A stretch of 64,000 bases of DNA from Hormiphora californensis (taxonomy: Eukaryota; Ctenophora; Tentaculata; Cydippida; Pleurobrachiidae). Every line of letters starts with the position of its first letter. Position 1 is the first letter of the stretch. The notes beneath the pieces were generated by a model that searched no databases, was not told the DNA's origin, and saw nothing but the letters and a program-made list of their open reading frames with translations. The DNA lies in the NCBI GenBank assembly GCA_020137815.1, contig CM035362.1:1459426-1523425 (forward strand), in the 5' to 3' direction. The position numbers and the translations under genes were made by a program. Positions 45,957 to 58,478 of the stretch are shown piece by piece.

Positions 45957-48900
45957 ATGCAAGTGGGAACGACCACTGTTGAGAGTAATCCCAACGCCAA
46001 CTATCTAGAAAGCAGGTGAGTTTGGGTAGGGGGTACACCTGGCGTTTTTTATCATCGTTTGCCCAACCAAATGACTTCACCAGGGTTCATTCATTTTATT
46101 CCATATATCCCAATTTTAAAGCCGTTTTTGCACTCTTTTGTTGTCACCCATATTTGTAAAAAGAAAAGAAGGTTCTATAAAACAGCGTACAAACAGAACG
46201 ACGAAACTACAAAGAGCCAAATTGTGTACCATGTGACATACAGACACACCTACAAAGAAAAGCACTGAACACACACAAACACACACACACAAAGCCACAA
46301 AATATGTGCGTGTGCGTGTCTCCATCTCTCTGTATTATATGTATCTTTCCACATCTTTATACCACTTTGTTTGTGTGTGTGTGTGTCACAATTCTTTTTT
46401 GAACTTGAAGACAGGGTTCTAGCCTTTCTTTATCAGAAGATAGGTATGCGTAGTCGTTGATATGTATAATGTATATCTAGGCCTTAGAGGGTATAATGAT
46501 AGATATGAAATATTTATGGTGCAGTAATAAAAGTTTCGGTATGTTTTATATCAGGAATATTACAAAAATGGGCTCCGGGCGCTTGCCAGCGCTATGACTA
46601 GAACATCCAATAAGCATCATTCTGCTAAATAAAATAAGATACTTTTTCTCTCACCCAGTCTTCATGATCAAAATATTATTTAATCCAATCCGGAATTCCA
46701 GATCCTTTTGAGATATTTCTCAACAACTTCTTTTTACTAGTAGATACTAGATACCCATATATACCCATACGGTGATAGCTAAATTGTGCTTGTGTGTTTT
46801 TACCCAACTTCTTTTCAGATATTTCTGGGTAGCTTACACGGCGTCCGTATGTTTCCTGCACCTCATCTGTTCCTGCTTCCCATTTATTAGTGTATCCGCT
46901 GGGTGGCTCTGCACTCTCAACGTTCACAACATTGTAAGTGTTGGAATAGAAACTTTCCTTTAGAGTTTGAGATATAACTAGTCTAGTGAAAACATGTTTT
47001 GACCCCCGAAATTTTTGATGCATTTGTAATTCCTTCACCAAAATGTCCTCAAAGGCCTTATGGGTGAGATCCCAAAAGTCTACCAACCAACTCCTGGGGG
47101 AAGTACCCTTAATTGGCCCTAATTGGCTTGATGGTATAACTCGCCAATTTTACTAACTCAGCTCTGGAGCGTCGTAGAGACCTTTCATTGGTCGCAATCG
47201 ATCCGGAATATACGATTTTATATTAGTGCTATGAAGGTCCGAAGTCGCTATCTCTAACCGTTTAGCCGCTAATTGGATTTAACTGATTGATTGGACTTAA
47301 TTGGCACCCTCGTATCTCAGCTCAGGGACATCGTAGAGACTTTTCATTGGTCGGAAACTGACCGGAATGTGCAAGTTTATATCAGTGCTATGAAGGTCCA
47401 AAGTCGCTATCTCCAACCGTTTAGCCGGAAATCGAACTTCTTTAAAACCGTTTTGCACATGGTTATTGGGTTTGTAAGATTTTCTGTTTCTCAGCTCAGG
47501 AGCGTCGTAGAGACTTGATTCCGGTTGCAAACGAACCGGAATACCCAAGTTTATATTGACGCTATGAAGGTCCGAAGTCGCTATCTCCAACCAATTAGCC
47601 GCAAATTGGACTTAATTGACCTTAATTGGGCTAAATAGCCAAATAGACCGCAAATTAGTGGCAAAATGTGTAACAAGCTAGTTCCTTCACTAAGTGACCC
47701 TAATCGGTCCCCCAAATCACCAAAAAAATTCCTGGCCGATCGGAGTTGCAGAAGACCCTTATTTCCGGGTGGGCGTGGCACCAGTATTTTCAGGCAGATG
47801 CCAAAAACGTAACTTTCCTTTGGGAAGGAGTAGAGACAAATCTAAGGACACTAAAATGCGTAGCGTCCTCGCATTAGTGGGGGTAGACGCCCATAAAAAG
47901 TTCCTATCTCATTTTGTTAATTGGTTAATTAGATAATTAGTTGTGTGCATAGCCATATTTCCGATATTATACGGTTTAAATGGCTCAGCCATGAATAAGG
48001 ACCTGCTTTTGACCGCTGAATACGATTATGAGCAATATAATGGAACTCAGAGGTGTGAAAAGTGTCTTAGTTAGGCATAATTGGATATAATTGGGCATAA
48101 TTGGGTACGTTGACCAGATCTTATCTTACTAGGTACACCCTAAAACCCACTTAAATATCTCCCAAGACTCTTATCTCCCAAGACTCTTATCTCCCAGAAC
48201 CCGGTCAGAGCCTCCTAAATACCCCTCAGACATTTCTAGATACTCCTCCGATCCTTTAGATACCCTCAGAGTGGCCTCCGACTCTGAGGCTCAGAGGCCA
48301 CTAGATACCCCCTAGAATCACTCGTATGTGTCAACCACATCGTATTGACGTCACCCAGCGCCCTCAGAATCCACTAGATGCCACTCAGACCGTACTGGAT
48401 ACCCCTCAGACCCTACCTGATACATATCCGACCGTGGTAGATACCATCAAACCCTACATGATACCCGTCAGAAACTACTAGATACCCTAAGACTACCTGA
48501 TACCCCTCTGACCCTCCAATATAACTCTTAGACCATGCTAGTTATCTCTCTGACTCTACCTGACATACCTCAGGCCGTGCTAAATGGCCCTGTGACTCTA
48601 CTTGATACCCCTCAGACCCTACTAGATACGTATTACCTCTCAGACCATAAAAGATGCCCCTTAGACCATGCTAGATATTACCAATATACGCCTTAGACCC
48701 TGCTAGATACTCCCATATCCAACTAGCTACACCTTAGACTTTTATAGATATCTCTTAGGCACTTCTAGACGCGCCAGACTCTATTAGACATCTCTCATAC
48801 CCATCTAGAAGCCCTGAAACCCTTCTAGAACCCCTGAGGGCCTGACTAAGGCGTAAGCATATACCCCTCATACCCTTCTAAAAACCCTTTTGACCCTAAC

Positions 48901-51031
48901 TAGTAGTAAAAGTGTCTAAAAGTGTCTTGAGGGTATTTAGTGGAGGCTGATGGGGATCTAGTAGAGTCTGACGCCTTTTTAGTGAGATTCAGAATCTACT
49001 AGATGCCCCTCAGACTGTGCTATATACCACTCAGACTCTACTAGATACTTTTAGAGCCAATTGGATACCCCTCATAATCAACTAGATGCCATTCAGATTA
49101 TGTTACTTTAGAGCTAAGAGTCTTGTAGATACATCTGTGAACATGCTAGTTTTGGTAATAAGGGGTTTCTAGAAGTGTATGAGGGGTATTTAGGATGCCC
49201 TGATGGGTTCTTGAAGGACATAAGAGATATCAAAAAATGTTTGGGGGCGTCTAGAAGTACATAAGAGATATGGTCCAAGGTGTAGCTAGTTGGATCTGGT
49301 AGTATCTAGGAGGGTCTGAGGCGTATATTAGTAGTTTCTAGCAGGGTCTCAGGGGCATCTAGTAGGATCTCAGGGGCGTCTAGTAGCCAGTAGGGTAGAC
49401 GGGCATCTAAAATGGTCTATATGTTGTATTGGAGGGTCAGAGGGGTATCAGGTGAGATATTACTAGGGTATCTAATAGGGTCTGAGGGGTATCCAGTACG
49501 GTCTGAGTGGCATCTAGTGGATTCTGAGGGCGCTGGGTGACGTCAATACGATGTGGTTGACACATACGAGTGATTCTAGGGGGTATCTAGTGGCCTCTGA
49601 GCCTCAGAGTCGGAGGCCACTCTGAGGGTATCTAAAGGATCGGAGGAGTATCTAGAAATGTCTGAGGGGTATTTAGGAGGCTCTGACCGGGTTCTGGGAG
49701 ATAAGAGTCTTGGGAGATAAGAGTCTTGGGAGATATTTAAGTGGGTTTTAGGGTGTACCTAGTAAGATAAGATCTGGTCAACGTACCCAATTATGCCCAA
49801 TTATATCCAATTATGCCTAACTAAGACACTTTTCACACCTCTGAGTTCCATTATATTGCTCATAATCGTATTCAGCGGTCAAAAGCAGGTCCTTATTCAT
49901 GGCTGAGCCATTTAAACCGTATAATATCGGAAATATGGCTATGCACACAACTAATTATCTAATTAACCAATTAACAAAATGAGATAGGAACTTTTTATGG
50001 GCGTCTACCCCCACTAATGCGAGGACGCTACACATTTTAATGTCCTTAGATTTGTCTCTACTCCTTCCCAAAGGAAAGTTACGTTTTTGGCATCTGCCTG
50101 AAAATACTGGTGCCACGCCCACCCGGAAATAAGGGTCTTCTGCAACTCCGATCGGCCAGGAATTTTTTTGGTGATTTGGGGGACCCATTAGGGTCACTTA
50201 GTGAAGGAACTAGCTTGTTACACATTTTGCCACTAATTTGCGGTCTATTTGGCTATTTAGCCCAATTAAGGTCAATTAAGTCCAATTTGCGGCTAATTGG
50301 TTGGAGATAGCGACTTCGGACCTTCATAGCGTCAATATAAACTTGGGTATTCCGGTTCGTTTGCAACCGGAATCAAGTCTCTACGACGCTCCTGAGCTGA
50401 GAAACAGAAAATCTTACAAACCCAATAACCATGCGCAAAACGGTTTTAAAGAAGTTCGATTTCCGGCTAAACGGTTGGAGATAGCGACTTTGGACCTTCA
50501 TAGCACTGATATAAACTTGCACATTCCGGTCAGTTTCCGACCAATGAAAAGTCTCTACGATGTCCCGGAGCTGAGATACGAGGGTGTCAATTAAGTCCAA
50601 TCAATCAGTTAAATCCAATTAGCGGCTAAACGGTTAGAGATAGCGACTTCGGACCTTCATAGCACTAATATAAAATCATATATTCCGGATCGATTGCGAC
50701 CAATGAAAGGTCTCTACGACGCTCCAGAGCTGAGTTAGCAAAATTGGCGAGTTATACCATCAAGCCAATTAGGGCCAATTAAGGGTACTTCCCCCAGGAG
50801 TTGGTTGGTAGACTTTTGGGATCTCACCCAGAAGGCCTTTGAGGACATTTTAGTGAAGGAATTACAAATGCATCAAAAATTTCGGGGGTCGACCCCTTTT
50901 TTTACACGTTTTCACTAGACTATAACAGGAAGCCCTTGCAAAACCAATTTGTTTGCTGATTATATGTGTATTTATTCTCTTCGATCCCACTCACTTTCAT
51001 GTTACATTTCTTCGTCATTAGCCTCAAACTA

Positions 51032-51094
<63 letters not shown>

Positions 51095-51190
51095 CTCTCT
51101 CTCTCTTCTCTCTCATCTCTCTCCCTCCTCTCCACTCTCTCTCTCTCTCTCTCTCCTTCTCTCTCTCTCTCCTCTCTCACTCTCTCCCTC

Positions 51191-51243
<53 letters not shown>

Positions 51244-52606
51244 TCTCTCATTTTTCTACTCAACTGTCAAAGTTTCTCTTTTTCACAAACACACGCTCTT
51301 CACTGTCACACGCTATTCAATGTCCCCAAGTACTATAGAATTTTCATATAATACAATAAATTATAATGGTTGACAACCATTGGTTGTGTAGGACATGAGC
51401 GTGTATATCGTGTTATTATTATTACCCCTTCCTTTTCCTCAGGGTAACTTCCTAGTCCTTCACTATCTCCCCTTCATCTCCTTTTCCTCAGGGTAACTTC
51501 CTAGTCCTTCACTATCTCCCCTTCATCTCCTTTTCCTCAGGGTAACTTCCTAGTCCTTCACTACCTCCCCTTCATCTCCTTTTCCTCAGGGTAACTTCCT
51601 AGTCCTTCACTATCTCCCCTTCATCTCCTTTTTCCTCAGGGTAACTTCCTAGTCCTTCACTATCTCCCCTTCATCTCCTTTTCCTCAGGGTAACTTCCTA
51701 GTCCTCCACTATCTCCCCTTCATCTCCTTTTCCTCAGGGTAACTTCCTAGTCCTTCACTACCTCCCCTTCATCTCCTTTTCCTCAGGGTAACTTCCTAGT
51801 CCTTCACTATCTCCCCTTCATCTCCTTTTCCTCAGGGTAACTTCCTAGTCCTTCACTATCTCCCCTTCATCTCCTTTTCCTCAGGGTAACTTCCTAGTCC
51901 TCCACTATCTCCCCTTCATCTCCTTTTCCTCAGGGTAACTTCCTAGTCCTTCACTATCTCCCCTTCATCTCCTTTTCCTCAGGGTAACTTCCTAGTCCTT
52001 CACTATCTCCCCTTCATCTCCTTTTCCTCAGGGTAACTTCCTAGTCCTTCACTATCTCCCCTTCATCTCCTTTTCCTCAGGGTAACTTCCTAGTCCTCCA
52101 CTATCTCCCCTTCATCTCCTTTTCCTCAGGGTAACTTCCTAGTCCTCCACTATCTCCCCTTCATCTCCTTTTCCTCAGGGTAACTTCCTAGTCCTCCACT
52201 ACCTCCGTGGGTCGCCCTTTGGGGGTGGTGACCAGGGTGAGGCGAGACTCCTCACACACTGGGAACAAATCAACCATGGAAAACAGTGGACCAACACTCG
52301 CAAGTTCCTCATCATATTTCCTGTTGTCTTGTAAGTATGTTTTGGAAAACCTTAGATGATAAAATCTATTGAAGGACGAGTGAATTGTCTCCTCAGCTCC
52401 TGGATCATCAAATCTCCCTTCTTCATTAATCCCCCCCAGCACTAACCAAATCTCCCTCCTCCTCCTACAGGTTCATTTTGTGTCAGCATTACTGTAACTA
52501 CGACTTTGAAGTCCTCCTCCTTTCAACCCCATCATTCCTCCTTCAATTCATCCCCAAACAGCCATTCATGCACGCAAAGCGTCTCTTTGGAATCAACCAA
52601 TATTAG
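45957..52606 (+). CDS. ORMDL: ORMDL family regulator of sphingolipid synthesis
   Basis: Four exons, 45957-46015, 46819-46933, 52179-52330 and 52471-52606, join in phase to 462 nt (153 aa, the same length as human ORMDL proteins). Diagnostic sequences are VESNPNANYLESRYFWVAY, RLLTHWEQINHGKQWTNTRK and the C-terminus KRLFGINQY. ORMDL proteins are ER membrane proteins that inhibit serine palmitoyltransferase in response to ceramide. Hydrophobic segments are seen in exon 2 and in the last exon. Intron 2 is 5.2 kb and holds a 3.9-kb foldback element, a CT run and a 49-bp array made of the exon 3 acceptor. The exon 3 acceptor used is the last copy of that array. Confidence 0.95.
46981..50920. mobile_element. 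3.9-kb foldback (long inverted repeat) element
   Basis: Ends GTCTAGTGAAAAC / GTTTTCACTAGAC with TA on both sides (46979-46980 and 50921-50922). The two arms, each about 1.5 kb, are almost identical in reverse complement (for example 47581-47936 mirrors 49955-50310). The outer arms contain several degenerate copies of a unit including GGTCCGAAGTCGCTATCTCC. The middle consists of variants of CTAGATACCCCTCAGACCCT on the left and its complement on the right. There is no coding frame of transposase type, so it is non-autonomous. The TA flank suggests a Tc1/mariner-type or similar mobiliser. Confidence 0.85.
51034..51251. repeat. (CT)n microsatellite
   Basis: About 215 bp, CT with CTTT and CCTCT interruptions, between the foldback element and the acceptor array. 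Confidence 0.95.
51437..52178 (+). repeat. 49-bp minisatellite made of the ORMDL exon 3 acceptor and exon start
   Basis: About 16 copies of a 49-bp unit including CTTTTCCTCAGGGTAACTTC and CTAGTCCTTCACTATCTCC. Each copy repeats a complete pyrimidine tract, CAG and about 20 coding bases (GNFLVLHY region). The last copy leads into the real exon at 52179. Confidence 0.95.
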
Positions 52607-53392
52607 TAGGACGTGGGGAGAGATAAGGATCGACCAACACTAGGGGTTATCTTTGTATTGTCCTGGTGGTGAGAAACTGATTTGAAATCTGTTTTTGTAA
52701 TAGGAACTTTTGTGTAGAACGCAGGTTATATGTTTTCAGTGTGTAAGATTTTTAATTAGTTTTGGGTCTGATTTATATGTTTTGGTTCATCTTTTTGGGA
52801 AGTTTTATATTGACAAACGATTGAAAAATCAGTGAATAATTTATAGTGCAAATAATTTATAGAGAGTCAAAGTACATGGCTTTGTGCACAAAAATAAAAT
52901 AAGAGATAGGAAAGAACGGAGAGATGTGCGGAAAGATTTCGATAAAAAGGTTAGAATTAGTAAAAGATATATTTAGAAAGTGAATGTGGTTTCATAAGGA
53001 ACTGAAGATCTTAATTGAGTACAATGTAATGTGCAATTGATTTGCAAGTTTTTCATAAAAAGTCTCGTGTTTTAATAATCAGTTCAAAGGGCACTTTAGA
53101 TCACAGAGCAAATCATCCTTTTCAACATCCTGAAAGTGCCCTTTGAATAAATGACATAAATACAACAATTGTTTTTCAATTTCTGACAACCACTTCCTAG
53201 TTCCTATATAGGTTGGTTATTCTGACTTTCTACCAGTCCATCTGGAAACCTGAATCATCCATCTGGAAACTTCCTAGTTCACATCACCACCACTCTTGTA
53301 TAGATGCTACAACAAAACGAAGAGCTGTAGCCCATTGTTTCTAAATCCTTCTAAATCCTCCCATCGTCTTGAGAGAGAAAGACCCCATCATC
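52607..53392. other. ORMDL 3' UTR and short intergenic region
   Basis: AATAAA at about 52893 could be the ORMDL polyadenylation signal. No other gene is seen. A short local duplication (CATCTGGAAAC twice) lies near 53240-53270. Confidence 0.45.
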
Positions 53393-53865
53393 ATGTCTTA
53401 TGGATGTATGAGAGCGATGAACTGCCGCAACAAGGGAAATGTGGTTTGCCTTCTTTGTCTCCTCGTGGCACTCACCACAACTCTAATCCTCCTCGCTGTA
53501 TACTTCACTCCTAACCAGCTTTACGGGGCGCAGTTTGTAGCGGGAAAGTGTGTTTTTATGGTGGATTTTGATGACAGAGTAGTGAGCAGTGAAAGTTCGG
53601 TTACTTGTTCCTATCAACAAGCCAGACGATACCGGGGAACTGATGGAGTATGTGGATATATATTATCCTGTGTATGAGAGTCCATGCCCGGTGGTACTAG
53701 AGAAGGGGTCGGATCACAGTGCTGTTGGTTTTCTATCACGAGATGCAAAGGCTGCTAAAAAGGGTTGTCTATCGCTAGCCAGCCAGTGTTCTTTTAGTAG
53801 TTCGTCATGTATTGAGGGGAAGGGGGTCGAGGTAAGGAGAGAGACGAGGAGAGGAGAAGGTAGAG

Positions 53866-53915
<50 letters not shown>

Positions 53916-54922
53916 GGAGAGAGAGAGAGAGCAGAGCGAGAGAGAGAGAGAGAGGAGAGGACGGAGAAGACTCTCTCTCTCTCTCTCTCTATCATTCTCT
54001 TCTATCTCTCTCTCTCTCTCTCCCTCTTCTATTTTTCCCTTTCTTTTACTAGCTAATGTTACAATCTGTCTTCTCTATCTCTGGTAAACACAACGATCTC
54101 ATCTCCCAGGTTACGAACTATTGGAACACGTTAAAGAACAACCTGTTTTACAACGCCCATAACGCCCCCTTTGACTGTGTCTACCACCAAGACGATCGCA
54201 AGATACTTCTGGATATGGGTAACAGCTACTGGAAGGGGATATCTGCAGTGGCAGTACCTGCTGTCCTCATTTTCGTGAACCTATATTTTATCATCTGCTG
54301 TGCATGGCCTAAACACGCTCAGGCGGCAACTCGAGTTGTATTGTTCCCCTGGGGCTTGTACTGGTTGTGGCGAAAAGAACAGCGGGAACGGGAGTTCTAT
54401 ATGAACATTGGACGGCCTCGAGGGTCCGTATCAGGGGCACAGATGGCTCATCGTTCAGATGATAATGTCTCTTTAGAGTCTGGAGATGCAGTTAGCCCGG
54501 TATTTTACACTACCACTCCCAGTACACAGGACGGAAGGGTAAGGTTCATGCTGAGCGATTCACTGCGAAACTCTATCCGGAACAACAACCCAACTTACAA
54601 CGCAGCTGATGTCTCGGCTATCATACCAGCTGATCAAACAACAATAACAACAACAACAACAGCAGCTCTAGAGGACATCATCGGTGACTTAGATTCCCTG
54701 TTATCAAGTCTTGGTGATCCGTCTAACCAAGGTTTGGAGGCAGGTATTTCTGAAGTACCCCCGATAGAAGAAAGGAACGGTGAAACAGTGCCCCCGATAT
54801 ATCCAGAAGAAAGGGAAGTATCAGCACCTCCCATGTCAGACCCAGAGACACCTCTGTCGATCTCCGAGCAACCCTCACATGACGCTCCACCTTCATATGA
54901 TGAAGTGATGAAGTGGACTTGA
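53393..54922 (+). CDS. Two-pass membrane protein with PPxY tail, paralogue 1 (one frame break)
   Basis: Exons 53393-53831 and 54053-54922. Order: short Cys-containing N-terminus, TM1 (VVCLLCLLVALTTTLILLAV), an extracellular loop with several Cys, TM2 (AVAVPAVLIFVNLYFIICCA), then a long cytosolic tail ending PPSYDEVMKWT. The PPSY motif would bind WW domains such as those of NEDD4-type ligases. Two TMs around a Cys-rich loop recall auxiliary ion-channel subunits (KCNMB/TipE), an inference only. It is a paralogue of 55381-56433: both share LYxxxFxxGKC, a GCL(S/T) motif and CxWPxxxxAxT-like sequence after TM2. The frame shifts once in exon 1 near the GGGG at 53634-53637. Exon 1 is 439 nt, one more than the 438 needed for its phase-0 donor, so one extra base is indicated. 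The intron is mostly GA repeat. Confidence 0.7.
53870..54040. repeat. (GA)n then (CT)n microsatellite, an imperfect hairpin
   Basis: A GA run (53870-53965) followed by a CT run (53972-54030) fills the intron of paralogue 1; the two parts can pair with each other. Confidence 0.9.
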
Positions 54923-55380
54923 GAGTCGTTCAGAGACTGAAGAAAGAGTTTTTTGAGAAACGATTAAAAAACACACATTGGTACTTGCAACAAATTCCAA
55001 TCCAACCGCATGGAGATTGTAGATACTAGATGAGAGAGAGAAGAGAGCTGCTAGTAGTTTCATCCATACTGGATTAGTCTAATTTTATATTGTATCAAAT
55101 ATTTTTTGCATGTTTTTTCATGAAAATTACAGTTTTAATTCTTTAATAATTTTTAAATTCTGTGTTTTGATCGTTATCCACTCCATAAACTCGGCTACCA
55201 TTATGATTATGTAACATACACTCTCCCAAATGTTTAGTAGTAGTAGTAACACCATGGTAGCTGGTTACGGTAGCTAAAACAACCGAAACAACTAATCAAG
55301 GGCACTCTTAATTTCAACCTCCAACTAAACCATTATCACTAGAGACCCGATTTTTGGCTACCAATACAATCCAAACTAAA

Positions 55381-56433
55381 ATGGTAATCGAGCATCCTCG
55401 CTACGTCAGACTCCTTCTAATCCCTCTGTTTCTCCTCTGCCTAACCCTCATCCTCCTCGGCTCTCTTTACACACCTCACAACCTCTACAGCCCAGAGTTC
55501 AAACTGGGAAAATGCGAACTGATTACCAAGGATACTAAGGATGTTGAGAGATATTTATCGTGGGCTACATGTGAATATCAGGAGCCCTTTCTAGGTGAAA
55601 TGAGGGAGCGGAGATATCCCTGTCTGAAGGTCCAGGCGTGGTGGTATGTTGATGAGAGATACCGGGATGAACGTGAAAGGTATTATAGCGAGTACACCTA
55701 CCCATACATCGGTAAAGGTAACATCGGGGTTAACGCTAGTGCGGTTAACCACGGCTGTTTAACGGTAACGCAATGTTTGGAGGATGAAGATGTAATGAGG
55801 GCTAGAGTTATGGATGTATGGTATAGGTTACTAGAACTAGTTAGGAAAAGTAAGGACGGAATCTTTGAATGTGCCTACCGGCCTTATGAATTTGATCAAT
55901 TTTTTATTGATGATGGTTCAATCCTAATGCGAAGGGGCTACACGTATGATAGAGGAGTGGCAGCCGTCGTTGTGCCTTCTGTTTTAATAGGTATCAACAT
56001 TTATATGATATTACTATCTGCTTGGCCCCGTGTCACCAGGATCTGGACTGGGGTTGTGTTTTTCCCTCTTTGGACTCTGTGGTGTCTGTGGAGGAAACTG
56101 GTTAAGGAATCTGAGGAGGAGGCAATGGGTGGGAGAGTATCTCGAGGCAATGAAGGGGTTGGGGAGGTGGCAATGGGTGGGAGAGTATCTCGGGGCAATG
56201 AAGGGGTTGGGGAGGTAGCAATGGGTGGGAGAGTATCTCGGGGCAATGAAGGGGTTGGGGAGGTTGAAATTGGTCGGAGAATGGTACCAACTATTGTACC
56301 GCCTGCTCCGCTAATCTCCAACGAATATCGTCCTTCCTCTTCCAATAATACTGACCCACCTCATCCCTCCTCTTCTGCAGCGCCACCATCGTATGATGAA
56401 GTGATGGCATCAAACTTGAACTATGATAATTAA
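55381..56433 (+). CDS. Two-pass membrane protein with PPxY tail, paralogue 2
   Basis: A single-exon 350-aa frame. ATG at 55381 is the first Met and places TM1 (LLLIPLFLLCLTLILLGSLY) near the N-terminus. Next come a loop of about 160 residues with at least six Cys (including KCELITKD, YPCL, HGCLTVTQC and FECAYRP), TM2 (AAVVVPSVLIGINIYMILLS) and a cytosolic tail with three tandem 16-residue repeats and PPSYDEVM near the end. The paralogue at 53393 shares the layout but has one intron in the loop, so this copy may have lost it or arisen through an RNA copy. The Cys spacing and the two-TM topology resemble BK-channel beta and insect TipE subunits; a structure-based search could test this. Tandem placement indicates a local duplication. 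Confidence 0.8.
   Translation: MVIEHPRYVRLLLIPLFLLCLTLILLGSLYTPHNLYSPEFKLGKCELITKDTKDVERYLSWATCEYQEPFLGEMRERRYPCLKVQAWWYVDERYRDERERYYSEYTYPYIGKGNIGVNASAVNHGCLTVTQCLEDEDVMRARVMDVWYRLLELVRKSKDGIFECAYRPYEFDQFFIDDGSILMRRGYTYDRGVAAVVVPSVLIGINIYMILLSAWPRVTRIWTGVVFFPLWTLWCLWRKLVKESEEEAMGGRVSRGNEGVGEVAMGGRVSRGNEGVGEVAMGGRVSRGNEGVGEVEIGRRMVPTIVPPAPLISNEYRPSSSNNTDPPHPSSSAAPPSYDEVMASNLNYDN
56125..56268 (+). repeat. 48-bp in-frame coding repeat
   Basis: Three tandem 48-bp units within paralogue 2, each coding AMGGRVSRGNEGVGEV with small changes. The unit length is a multiple of 3, so copy number can vary without breaking the frame. Confidence 0.9.
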
Positions 56434-56544
56434 GAGAGGTCCGAGAGAGAGAGAAATCAGACTTCTCCTGGTGCATTAATTATGTTCTCGTTTTTATATC
56501 TGGCACTCGCTCCTGCAATAATAATTCTTGTTGATTTTGATTAT

Positions 56545-56724
56545 AAAGTCGGACCCCGATTTACCGGGATGCTCGGGGGAAATGGTTTTGCCCGGTAAAT
56601 CGGGGTGCCCGGTATATCGGGGCGGGGTCAAATACCGTTACTTTCGTATATCGGGGGAAATTTATCCTCCCGGTAAATTGGGGTTCCGGTAAATCGGGGC
56701 CCGGTAAATAGGGGTCCGACTGTA
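56545..56724. mobile_element. pogo/Tigger-like MITE
   Basis: Inverted ends AGTCGGACCCCGATTTACCG on the left and CCGGTAAATAGGGGTCCGAC on the right, with TA at both flanks. It is the best-preserved member of the family at 21517, 27312 and 38918. Confidence 0.7.
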
Positions 56725-58266
56725 GTTTTTATCGAGAAGAATCTTTAAATTTTAATTTAAGTTACTAATTACAATTAATTAAGTGAGTTTATATTTATTT
56801 TTATACTCTTATCTAACGGCTTACTTGTTTTTTGTGTTCCACATTTTTCTGTTTTATCACAATTGTATGCAGGAAGGCGAATTAATCATGGCAGCATGAC
56901 AATCATGCTATAAATCAGGGAGCGAGAAGCATGGAACGGCCACGATGATAATAACGGTATGTAATAATTATTGAAAATATTTATGATTGTAGATATTTTC
57001 AAAATTAAAGTAACCGTTCCCACTTCCTACCTCACCCCCCCCCCCCCCCCCCCCCGAGTGAGGGAAAGAGAACAAGTTATTTTTAGGAGAGAGGGGAGTA
57101 GAAACTTGATATCCCATTTCTCAAATTGTGTGTGTGTTTGTGAGCGTCTGTTGGTACATGTGTATCTCTCCAAATTTCTTCCCCCTCCCTGTTTCCCTTC
57201 CTTTCTCCATGTCTCTCACCTTGCATGTTTGTATGTTCGTCTCTCTGTGTGTGTGTGATTGTTGCTGTGGCTTTGTGAGTGCGTGTGTGTCTCACACACA
57301 CACACACACGCACAGCCGCGAGAGAGAATTAGATAAACAGACGGACAAAACGACATCAACCAAACGGAGGGCGCATCATCTGAAACGGAGGGTGCAAGGC
57401 GCGTGATTTGAATCGCAGTCTCTGCCGCGCGCGCAGTCGAACTGGCGATGTGCAACATCCACTTGGTTGAGAGAACATCCGATGCAATCTGGTCACCTCT
57501 CTCCTCATTCTTTGTTACAGGTTACTATGTATTTGAAAATTGACTTTCTTATCCTTACAGGTAGTACACCGGTACGATTGAAGTAGAGACTAAAAGTGGA
57601 CGACGACTCGTTAAACGAATGAAGTAGAAATGGACACTAAAACCGAGAGTAGACTTGGAGTGGACTCTTTAAATGGATAACGAAAGGTATGGTGAGAAGG
57701 TAGTTTTCTTTATTGTACGGGTATACCAACCAAACTCAACTAATTTTAATATAACTGCAGACAAATTATTGAATTAAAAACAGTGACAAAGCTTTATCAA
57801 TCAGTGTTGCTCAAATAACTATCATGCAAATGCTCTGACCGCCGTTCTCTCGCGAAGAGAGAATAGGTTCACAGACCAATGCTCCGACAGTCAAACAAGC
57901 AGCCAATCCTCCCCGTCTAATTCTAACAGCTTCTTGTAGTGTTTCACCAAGTCTGACCAGAAATCTGGTATCCATGTTGGGGAGTGGGCCTTCAGGAATG
58001 GGTTAGTTGGTAAGTGCTCTGTGGGGTCTGGGAGGGTAATGTCTGATCGGATTCCTATACTGGGTTCCTGTTGGAAGTGTACCAGAGTTTAGGAGAAGTG
58101 AATGTTAATGTTGTAACTTGTAAGTATGTATATCAGAGTTTAGAAGATATTAATGTTGGAAGTAATAGTGTTAGTAGTGTTAGTGATTGGTATACCAAAT
58201 TCTCTTGATTTGTTCAGACCCTCTCAAACCCCTTGGTAACAGCAGTATTATTACACTGTAATGTAA

Positions 58267-58478
58267 TTAGAGCAAAAACTAATTGAAATTAGTTCGCCAG
58301 AAAGGTGGCCCATTTTGAACTTACTCCTTCATTTCCGTCACCTTTGAGTTGAGTCTTCAAAGACATTGAGGTATCCGTAAACTTTTCCGCCTTCAACTCA
58401 AAGGTGACGGAAATGAAGGAGTAACTTCAAAATGGGCCACCTTTCTGGCGAACTAATTTCAATTAGTTTTTGCTCTAA
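58267..58478. mobile_element. Palindromic MITE
   Basis: 212 bp with inverted repeats of about 75 bp (left end TTAGAGCAAAAACTAATTG, right end its complement) around a loop of about 60 bp. The TA/TTA at the ends may be part of the target duplication. Confidence 0.75.

Noticed and set aside
47291-50600. Pairs of identical open frames on opposite strands (for example 47694-47936 and 49955-50197)
   Set aside because: They are mirror copies in the two arms of the foldback element with no recognisable protein.
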